From the NCBI GenBank assembly GCA_913055195.1, contig CAJXJU010000102.1, positions 1-5,661 on the forward strand: 5,661 nt of DNA, given 5' to 3'. Shown here in pieces: positions 1 to 5,661 of the stretch (positions within the stretch are counted from its first letter, which is position 1; every line of letters starts with the position of its first letter). The notes beneath the pieces were generated by a model that saw only the letters and a list, made by a program, of their open reading frames with translations, was not told the origin of the DNA and did no database searches. The translations under genes and the position numbers were made by a program. This stretch comes from an uncultured Desulfohalobiaceae bacterium (GTDB lineage Bacteria; Desulfobacterota; Desulfovibrionia; Desulfovibrionales; Desulfonatronovibrionaceae).

Positions 1-92
1 TTTCCTGAAAACTGAATACACTGACAATTCGACTCTGTAACTGATTGAAAATATTAAACATTTTTTCAACTCAGAAAGTTGAGTTTTTTAAG
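1..92. other. Left flank, no certain gene
   Basis: This is AT-rich sequence left of the atp operon terminator. On the + strand every frame meets an early stop (TGA at 13-15, TAA at 38-40, TGA at 5-7), so a rightward gene could end here, but the few codons visible cannot be recognised. On the - strand an ATG at 61-59 starts a frame that stays open to the left edge (20 codons, beginning MFNIFNQLQ), but it has no convincing Shine-Dalgarno sequence. It is not called as a gene. Confidence 0.4.
66..89 (+). terminator. Candidate rho-independent terminator, rightward
   Basis: TCAACT (66-71) pairs with AGTTGA (77-82) around a 5-base loop, followed by G and six Ts (84-89). An alternative pairing, AACTCA (68-73) with TGAGTT (80-85), is about equally good. 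The T run follows the stem only on the + strand, so the element suits a rightward gene ending beyond the left edge. The stem is short and AT-rich, so the call is tentative. Confidence 0.4.
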
Positions 93-128
93 AAAAAAAA
101 GGGGGAAGGCATGAGCCTCCCCCCTTTT
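93..128 (-). terminator. Rho-independent terminator of the atp (F0) operon
   Basis: Read on the - strand, a 14-bp stem (128-115 with 110-97) closes a 4-base loop (TCAT, 114-111). The stem has a GC-rich core of five G-C pairs, one G-U pair and four more pairs, and an outer A-U section. It runs into eight Ts on the - strand (A8 at 93-100 on +). It lies 15 bases past the atpE stop. This is a classic strong intrinsic terminator and makes atpE the last gene of its transcript. On the + strand the G-U pair becomes an A-C mismatch, so leftward termination is favoured. Confidence 0.9.
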
Positions 129-143
129 CTCTTTATCTCTTGA

Positions 144-1228
<1,085 letters not shown>

Positions 1229-1231
1229 AAA

Positions 1232-1654
1232 TTATGCCTCCTTCAATTTTTGACCAACCAAAGTTGCGCCAAAGATTAAAATATTGATTATGACTACACT
1301 TAGCCCACAGAGCAGGGCTACAATATTCGCTTTAAAAAAGACAATAACCACATACAAAACAATGGCAGTAAACAAAAGGCGAAAATAGAAGCTCACCAGC
1401 AAGGAAGCAATGGCTCCACGCCTTACAAAGATCAGCTGCTGAACGATTTTGGCCAGAGCATAGAAATTAATGCCCCCTAGCAAGGTGCCAACTATGAACT
1501 CAAAGGCCCAGGTAGTCAATCCGAAAATAAGGGAAATACCAATCCCAAGTCCGGTCAGATAGAGCTGATTGCGCAAGAGAATGCGTATTTCAGGAGCATC
1601 TATCCCCCGTTTATAAAAAAATCCTTCGACTTTCCTATTTACCCGGGCGAGCAT
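1232..1654 (-). CDS. atpI: ATP synthase subunit I (AtpI, PF03899-like membrane protein)
   Basis: This is a small four-helix membrane protein (140 residues) between the AtpZ-like gene and atpB. Hydrophobic segments lie near 31-49, 51-70, 87-107 and 109-130, with a GGxN motif (60-63) in the second, typical of the ATP synthase I-chain family. Family members (UncI/AtpI) are reported to assist assembly of the c ring in some bacteria, and are not part of the finished enzyme. The basic N-terminus (R4, R7, K8, K15, R16) is probably cytoplasmic. The start is ATG at 1654, because GGAG (1665-1662) sits 7 bases upstream; an in-frame GTG at 1669 has no usable site and would add five residues. The gene overlaps the end of the AtpZ-like gene by 20 bases. 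Family assignment rests on size, hydrophobic pattern and position, because sequence conservation in this family is low. Confidence 0.85.
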   Translation of the reverse strand: MLARVNRKVEGFFYKRGIDAPEIRILLRNQLYLTGLGIGISLIFGLTTWAFEFIVGTLLGGINFYALAKIVQQLIFVRRGAIASLLVSFYFRLLFTAIVLYVVIVFFKANIVALLCGLSVVIINILIFGATLVGQKLKEA

Positions 1655-1886
1655 CTTTTTTCTCCGCACCCTGAATCTTTTTTACTTCCTCATACATATT
1701 TTTAAATCCAGCTCCTATACCAAAGATCAAAAAGGAGATCAAAAGCCACGGCCTGGTACCCAGCCATTTATCCAGATAATAGCCAATAAGCAATCCTACA
1801 AATGTGCAGGATACCAGATGAATACCGATCAGACTGGCCTTGCTTAAGGTCTGCCACAAAGCCTTGTCTTTTAATTTAAAGAACAT
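1635..1886 (-). CDS. atpZ: AtpZ/AtpI-family small membrane protein, first gene of the F0 operon
   Basis: This 83-residue protein has two membrane helices (about 18-38 and 47-62). It shows the family signature GxxxD-xWLGTxP (35-46), followed by GIGAGFxNMY (56-65) and a charged, lysine-rich tail. This matches the 'ATPase gene 1' family (PF09527-like), commonly found at the head of atp operons. In alkaliphilic Bacillus, AtpZ together with AtpI has been linked to Mg2+/Ca2+ handling; elsewhere the role is unclear, possibly in F0 assembly. The start is ATG at 1886, because AAGGAG (1901-1896) lies 9 bases upstream. An in-frame ATG at 1928 would add 14 residues (MNERAASCSK...) but has no ribosome-binding site. 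Those residues also do not look like the family N-terminus. The stop overlaps the start of atpI by 20 bases, which suggests coupled translation. Confidence 0.88.
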   Translation of the reverse strand: MFFKLKDKALWQTLSKASLIGIHLVSCTFVGLLIGYYLDKWLGTRPWLLISFLIFGIGAGFKNMYEEVKKIQGAEKKDARPGK

Positions 1887-1934
1887 TTTAAAAAGCTCCT
1901 TCGAACAAGAGGCAGCTCGTTCATTCATTCACAA

Positions 1935-1954
1935 TGTGTTCAGCGCTTAACACA
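1935..1954. promoter_or_regulatory. 20-bp dyad, candidate Rex operator upstream of the atp operon
   Basis: TGTGTTCAGCGCTTAACACA is an inverted repeat in which 9 of 10 base pairs match (only C1941/T1948 fails). Its centre gives TGTTcA-GCGC-TTAACA, which fits the Rex layout TTGTTAA-N4-TTAACAA at 11 of 14 fixed positions by my count. Rex is an NADH-sensing repressor, and I recall atp genes among its targets in Desulfovibrionales. The dyad lies 48 bases before the atpZ start and overlaps the best -10 candidate, where a repressor would be expected. That it is an operator is fairly likely; Rex identity is inference. Confidence 0.5.
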
Positions 1955-1973
1955 AAATTTTTATCCAAGTCAA
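1945..1973 (-). promoter_or_regulatory. Weak candidate promoter of the atp operon
   Basis: On the - strand TTGACT (1973-1968) matches five of six -35 bases. A 17-base spacer leads to TTAAGC (1950-1945), a poor -10. An alternative -10-like TAAGAT occurs farther upstream without a suitable -35. The position, about 60 bases before the atpZ start and overlapping the dyad at 1935-1954, is plausible, but the -10 match is weak. Confidence 0.3.
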
Positions 1974-2109
1974 TGAGTGTTTTTCCTTTTCCCTGATTTT
2001 TTTATCTTAAACCCTCTCTCCTCATCAACGGATGATCCGGAAAATGCAGGCTTGCGTCTAAAATAAGTTGTGTTTAAAGAACTCTGTCATTGAGTGCAAG
2101 GAGTAAAAC

Positions 2110-2130
2110 AACGAGAAAAAGGTTCTCGTT
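2110..2130. repeat. Perfect inverted repeat upstream of the protease gene
   Basis: AACGAGAA (2110-2117) and TTCTCGTT (2123-2130) are exact inverted repeats around a 5-base spacer (AAAGG). The repeat lies 61 bases before the protease ATG. It could be a repressor operator, or an RNA hairpin in the leader of the protease mRNA. Only three Ts follow on the + strand, so it is not a good terminator. No known binding motif was recognised. Confidence 0.5.
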
Positions 2131-2181
2131 TCACGCTCCACGAAAATGCGACAGACACACACCCACGAATTCCGGAGATTT

Positions 2182-2188
2182 GAGGAGG
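2182..2188 (+). promoter_or_regulatory. Ribosome-binding site fixing the protease start
   Basis: GAGGAGG lies 3 bases before ATG 2192 (6 bases if the inner GAGG is the pairing part). It selects this ATG over the in-frame TTG at 2090, which would add 34 residues rich in Arg, Lys and Thr. That extension would run through the inverted repeat at 2110-2130 and resembles no domain. Confidence 0.8.
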
Positions 2189-2191
2189 AAA

Positions 2192-4591
2192 ATGAGTATC
2201 AAGAAGCCCTTAAGGCCCACATCCTTACGAGTGAAGCTAAATCCCAAAAAAATAATCTTTCCAGAAAAGGAAGTGGCTTCTTATGCATCAAGCGTTGTCT
2301 ATCAGCAAAGGGCATTGGAGGCCCTGGAACTCGGATTATATATTCAAAAACCAGGTTACAATATTTATCTCTCTGGTGAACCAGGACTGGGACGGACTAA
2401 CTTTCTCTCCAACTTTTTAAGGCCTAGAGCCTTACAAGGAGAAACGCCTGTTGATTGGATTTATCTCTATAACTTCGACGATCCAGACAAGCCTATAGCA
2501 GTTGATCTTCCCCCTGGTCAGGGCAAAAAATTCAAGCGAGATTTAGCAAAAGCGATTAAAAAGATTCGCCTGGCCATCCCTGTGGCCTTTGAACAGGACA
2601 ACTATGTCCAACGTCATGATTACCTGATCAAAGAATTTAATGCCGCCCGTGACAACTTGCTAGACCGCATGGAAGAGCATGCCAATTTGAGTGGCTTCAG
2701 TTTAAATATGGAAGAAGGCGCTTTGACTCTCTATCCGCTTATGGAAGGCAAAGTTTTGACCCCGGAGGAATTCGAGCGCCTTGACCCGGAGGTCAAAAAG
2801 AAACTGAAGACCCAAAGTAATAGGATTATGGAGGCTCTTCTAACAATCTCCAGGCAAATCAGTAAAGAAGAACAAGACCTGCGCGAAAATGAAAAAAAAC
2901 TGGATCAGGAAGTGGCAGGTGAAAAAATTGACCTCATTCTAAATGAAATCCAGGAAAAATACGCTCATATTCCAAAACTTAAGGAGTATCTTTGTTCCCT
3001 TAAAAAAGATATCCTGGACAACCTGGATCAGTTCCGGGGTAAAGCACAGTCACAAGAACCAGCCCATGAGATTTTAGGCGTCGGAGAAGATTTTTTTCAT
3101 CGCTATGAGGTCAATTTATTTGTGGATAATTCAAGTCAGAAAGGCAGGCCTATTATTATTGAAGATAATCCCTCTTACTTTAATTTGCTGGGTTGCATAG
3201 AAAGAGAAACAGAACTGGGTACCTATTATACAGATTTTTCTTTACTCAAGGCCGGAAGTATTCACAGGGCCAATGGCGGCTATCTAATAGTTCGGGCTGA
3301 AGATATTCTGTCTCACCCATCGGCATGGGAAGGATTACTTCGCTGTTTGCGGGCAGGAAAATCCAGCGTGGATGATCCGACAGAACAGTACGATCTGATC
3401 CGAACCAGGACCATTGAACCGGAGCCAATCCCTCTGGACATCAAAGTAATCCTTATTGGCTCTGATGAGATATATGAACTATTGCTGAAAAATGATGAAC
3501 GCTTTCGGAAATTATTTAAGATCAAGGCCCACCTGCAGGACAATGTGGTTAGGGATGATATAAATATTCAAAAATATGTACAAATACTGGCCCGTATGGC
3601 CAATGAAAATCAGTTAAAACCTTTCACACGAGATGGCCTGGCAGTACTGGTAGATTATTCCTCACGCCTGGCCCAGGATCAGCAAAGGCTATCCCTGCAT
3701 TTTTCCGAAATGCGAGAGATCATGATCGAGGCAGACGCGTATGCGGCTCTTCAAAAAAAGAAAAAAGTGGATGCCAAAATGGTGCACAAGGCCCTGAAAG
3801 CCAGAGAACACAGGCTCAATCTTTATGAGGAAGAGTTTCTTTCTGATTATGACCGGGAGCTGATCAAAGTTCAGACAACAGGATATGCTGTTGGCCGGGC
3901 CAATGGACTATCCGTGACTGCTATTGGCGATTTTGTTCTTGCCCTGCCTCACCAGATCTCCTGTACTGTTGGCGTTGGTCATGGAGGAATTATTGATCTG
4001 GAGCGGGAAGCCGAATTGGCAGGGCCAATACATACCAAAGGGATGATGATCTTAAAAAGCTATTTGCAAAATCTCTTTGCCCAGGACAAACCTCTGGTGC
4101 TTGCTGGCAGTTTGTGCATTGAACAAAGCTATGCCCAGATTGACGGCGACTCCGCGTCAGGGGCTGAACTGGCAGCCCTCCTGTCCGCCCTCTCAAATAT
4201 ACCGATCAACCTTTCTCTGGCCTTTACCGGCGCTATAAGTCAGTCCGGGGCAATCATGGCCGTAGGAGAAGTGACCCGAAAGGTGGAAGGTTTTTTTGAG
4301 GTTTGCAAACGCAGAGGTCTCACTGGCGAGCAAGGAGTGATCATTCCTGAAGACAATATCACCCATTTGATGCTCAAAGAAGAAGTAGTACAGGCCGTAA
4401 AAGAAAAGAAATTCCATATTTATGCCGTGGAAAATATCGAACAGGCTATGGAAATACTGACCGGGATCAAGGCTGGCCGTCGCTTGAAAAAAGGAGGATT
4501 CTCCAAAGGCTCCATATACTGGGCTGTAGATAAAAGACTACGCGAGCTGGCCTATCTGGCCGAGAAAAAAGTTCGACGTTCAAGGTCCTAA
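2192..4591 (+). CDS. LonB-like ATP-dependent AAA+ serine protease (Lon family, S16)
   Basis: This is a 799-residue cytoplasmic protein with fused ATPase and protease domains, without the N-terminal substrate-binding domain of classical LonA. The AAA part (AAA_32-like) has the Walker A motif GEPGLGRT (62-69), with Arg68 in place of the usual Lys. A charged helical, probably coiled-coil, insertion follows at about 190-290. The family motif HRANGGYLIVRAED (about 358-371) covers the Walker B region. A strand KVILIGSDEIY (~416-427) precedes ERFRKLF (436-442), which carries candidate arginine-finger residues. The protease domain spans about 560-770. It holds the catalytic serine in GDSAS (Ser654) and lysine in TRKVEGFF (Lys697), 43 residues apart as in E. 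coli Lon (S679/K722). The conserved IPEDN and FHIYAV blocks and a short tail follow. Family members are presumed quality-control proteases, and substrates are unknown. The gene diverges from the atp operon after a 305-bp control region and converges on the tolC-like gene. It appears intact. Confidence 0.95.
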   Translation: MSIKKPLRPTSLRVKLNPKKIIFPEKEVASYASSVVYQQRALEALELGLYIQKPGYNIYLSGEPGLGRTNFLSNFLRPRALQGETPVDWIYLYNFDDPDKPIAVDLPPGQGKKFKRDLAKAIKKIRLAIPVAFEQDNYVQRHDYLIKEFNAARDNLLDRMEEHANLSGFSLNMEEGALTLYPLMEGKVLTPEEFERLDPEVKKKLKTQSNRIMEALLTISRQISKEEQDLRENEKKLDQEVAGEKIDLILNEIQEKYAHIPKLKEYLCSLKKDILDNLDQFRGKAQSQEPAHEILGVGEDFFHRYEVNLFVDNSSQKGRPIIIEDNPSYFNLLGCIERETELGTYYTDFSLLKAGSIHRANGGYLIVRAEDILSHPSAWEGLLRCLRAGKSSVDDPTEQYDLIRTRTIEPEPIPLDIKVILIGSDEIYELLLKNDERFRKLFKIKAHLQDNVVRDDINIQKYVQILARMANENQLKPFTRDGLAVLVDYSSRLAQDQQRLSLHFSEMREIMIEADAYAALQKKKKVDAKMVHKALKAREHRLNLYEEEFLSDYDRELIKVQTTGYAVGRANGLSVTAIGDFVLALPHQISCTVGVGHGGIIDLEREAELAGPIHTKGMMILKSYLQNLFAQDKPLVLAGSLCIEQSYAQIDGDSASGAELAALLSALSNIPINLSLAFTGAISQSGAIMAVGEVTRKVEGFFEVCKRRGLTGEQGVIIPEDNITHLMLKEEVVQAVKEKKFHIYAVENIEQAMEILTGIKAGRRLKKGGFSKGSIYWAVDKRLRELAYLAEKKVRRSRS

Positions 4592-4601
4592 GTGCGAACC
4601 T
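4565..4601 (-). terminator. Candidate terminator of the tolC-like gene, inside the protease 3' end
   Basis: On the - strand AGGTTCG (4601-4595) pairs with CGAACTT (4575-4569), six Watson-Crick pairs plus one G-U, around a 19-base loop, and runs into six Ts (A6 at 4565-4570 on +, two of these bases also in the stem). The upstream arm begins in the tolC-like stop codon. The element lies mostly within the last codons of the protease gene. The large loop lowers confidence. No T-run terminator for the protease gene itself is visible on the + strand. Confidence 0.4.
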
Positions 4602-5661
4602 AAAAAAACGTGGAACCACGAACTTTCAATTCCCCCATCGTCAGGTAAATATTGGCTATAGCCTCAAGGTAATCGGCCAGGGCCTGGGTCAGATTGGCCT
4701 CACTACTGGCCAGGTCGGCCTGGGCATCCAGAACATCAGTACTGGTCCCAACCTGAGCCTCGTACCTGGCCCTGGCCACGCGGTAACTTTCTCTGGCCTC
4801 TTCCACACCCTTTCTGGCCACAATAATCCTTTGCGCTGATTCTTTCATCTTTAAATAAGCAGCCTTGACCTCAAAAGAAATCTTGTTGCGTAAATTCCTG
4901 TGTTCAGCCTCAAGCTTAAAAATCTTGTGTTTGGCCTGTTTATAGGTATGGTATGTCTTTCCCCATTCAAACAACTTCCATTGCAAACTAACGCCAGCCC
5001 GCCACTCACTCGGTCTCTGAAACTCACTGCCGTCAACCAGGGGATCATCACCATAACGGTAATAGTCAAAATCCGCTCCAACCTGAGGGTAAAAACTACT
5101 CGCTACTATTTTACTCTCTTTGCTGGCGATGAGAATGCTTTTTTCGGCTAATTCCAGATCAGGCCTGTTTTTTTGCGCTTTTGCCAGACACTCTTCAAAA
5201 GTAAGATTAAAAGGTACAAACTCAAAATTCCCGCTATAGTGAACATCTTGGTTAACATCCAGGTTAAGCAAAAAGTTGAGCCTGGCCCTTTGAGTAAGTA
5301 CAGCATTCTGCGCTGCTAACAAATCCTGCTCGGCCTCAGCCAGTTTTACCCGAGCCTGAAGCACATCCAGTTTTGGTTTCAGGCCAACATCATAAAAGGC
5401 CTGGCTGACTTTGAGATGAGACTTTAATCGCTCAAGGCTCAGGCGTGCGCTTTTAACATTTTCTTTGGCCTTTAACAGATCAAAAAAAGACTGGCGGATA
5501 TCAAAAACGAGTTGCAACCTTGCCTGTTTGAGCTGCAACATCGCCTGGTCTTTAGCTAAAAGCGACTTCTCATAATTGCTTAACAGATTAAATCCGGTAA
5601 ACAACGGCAGATGGATATTTAAATTTAAAACCCATTTTTCCTGATCCCCAACAGCTACCCC
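4600..5661 (-). CDS. TolC-family outer-membrane efflux/secretion protein (5' end missing)
   Basis: The frame is open to the right edge, so the N-terminus, with any signal peptide, lies outside; 353 residues are visible. TolC-family proteins form trimeric channels crossing the outer membrane and periplasm, working with a periplasmic adaptor and an inner-membrane transporter. The visible part shows the two-fold repeat of the family. The first repeat has LPLFTG near its strand region (about 55 bases from the edge), long Ala/Leu/Lys/Glu-rich helices, and VGLKPKLDVLQARVKLAEAE. The second has RPDLELAEK, SSFYPQVG, WKLFEWG and then YEAQVGTSTDVLDAQADLASSEA. The matching G-x(4-5)-DVLxA blocks show the internal duplication. 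Roughly 80-130 residues are probably missing, judging from the usual 420-480 length. A TTG at 5604 is not the true start, because homologous sequence continues upstream of it. No transporter or adaptor partner is in view, so the substrate cannot be inferred. The stop is 8 bp from the protease stop. Confidence 0.93.
   Translation of the reverse strand, partial: GVAVGDQEKWVLNLNIHLPLFTGFNLLSNYEKSLLAKDQAMLQLKQARLQLVFDIRQSFFDLLKAKENVKSARLSLERLKSHLKVSQAFYDVGLKPKLDVLQARVKLAEAEQDLLAAQNAVLTQRARLNFLLNLDVNQDVHYSGNFEFVPFNLTFEECLAKAQKNRPDLELAEKSILIASKESKIVASSFYPQVGADFDYYRYGDDPLVDGSEFQRPSEWRAGVSLQWKLFEWGKTYHTYKQAKHKIFKLEAEHRNLRNKISFEVKAAYLKMKESAQRIIVARKGVEEARESYRVARARYEAQVGTSTDVLDAQADLASSEANLTQALADYLEAIANIYLTMGELKVRGSTFF

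Noticed and set aside
1..61. Leftward open frame from ATG 61 (20 codons to the edge, MFNIFNQLQ...)
   Set aside because: It has no Shine-Dalgarno sequence, its start lies next to a hairpin, and it is too short to recognise. It may be real, but this cannot be supported from the window.
45..69. Inverted repeat TTGAAAA ... TTTTCAA in the left flank
   Set aside because: It is AT-only in character with an 11-base loop, and it overlaps the better hairpin at 66-89. Likely chance in AT-rich DNA.
2029..2039. Small odd palindrome CGGAT-G-ATCCG in the divergent control region
   Set aside because: Five-base arms are expected by chance at this length, and it does not line up with a promoter element.
2052..2080. 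Possible + strand promoter for the protease gene (TTGCGT / TAAAGA, or TAAAAT at 2059-2064)
   Set aside because: TTGCGT with TAAAGA is a weak pair. TAAAAT matches five of six -10 bases but has no -35 at correct spacing. No sigma-32 or sigma-54 pattern fits either.
2146..2379. 77-residue + strand frame starting ATG 2146
   Set aside because: It overlaps the start of the protease gene in another frame, has no ribosome-binding site and shows no domain-like pattern. It is a shadow of the protease gene.
4650..4830. Cluster of GGCC / CTGGCC repeats in the tolC-like gene
   Set aside because: These come from frequent GCC alanine codons in Ala-rich coiled-coil helices. There is no regular period or dyad, so codon use explains them.

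Overview
The window (about 45% GC by eye) looks like chromosomal DNA from a Gram-negative anaerobe of the Desulfovibrionales type. Four things point there: an F0 subunit c with a signal-peptide-like leader and a GIGQG / IES core; an F0 gene set with no F1 genes beside it, an arrangement I recall from Desulfovibrio; a large LonB-like protease; and a TolC-family outer-membrane protein. The order-level assignment is inference from protein resemblance and gene order. No mobile element, CRISPR array, tRNA or rRNA was seen.

Layout. Bases 1-92 are flank with no certain gene and carry a small terminator-like hairpin reading rightward. Bases 93-1886 hold a complete-looking leftward F0 operon, transcribed in the order atpZ-like (1886-1635), atpI (1654-1232), atpB (1228-524), atpE (467-144). 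It ends in a strong rho-independent terminator (128-93). Gene junctions are tight (20-nt overlap, then 3 nt) until a 56-nt gap with a small hairpin before atpE. Bases 1887-2191 are a divergent control region. It holds a near-perfect 20-bp dyad (1935-1954) that fits the geometry of a Rex (NADH-sensing repressor) operator on the atp side, and a perfect 8-bp-arm inverted repeat (2110-2130) on the protease side. Bases 2192-4591 encode a 799-residue LonB-like AAA+ serine protease on the + strand, with an intact Ser654/Lys697 dyad. Bases 4600-5661 hold the 3' part of a leftward TolC-family gene that runs off the right edge. It converges on the protease gene with an 8-bp gap, and its likely terminator lies inside the protease gene's 3' end.

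How the genes work together. AtpZ-like and AtpI are small membrane proteins associated with F0 assembly or ion handling; AtpB (a) and AtpE (c) form the ion path and the rotor. The b, delta and F1 subunits must be encoded elsewhere. The candidate Rex site would tie F0 expression to the NADH/NAD+ ratio. The protease and the TolC-like protein have no evident functional link to ATP synthase.

No new multi-gene system is visible. The most useful leads are the candidate Rex operator, the mixed Na+/H+ signature of subunit c, and the overlapping 3' ends of the protease and tolC-like genes. Three starts were revised on ribosome-binding-site evidence: protease at 2192, atpI at 1654, atpZ-like at 1886.
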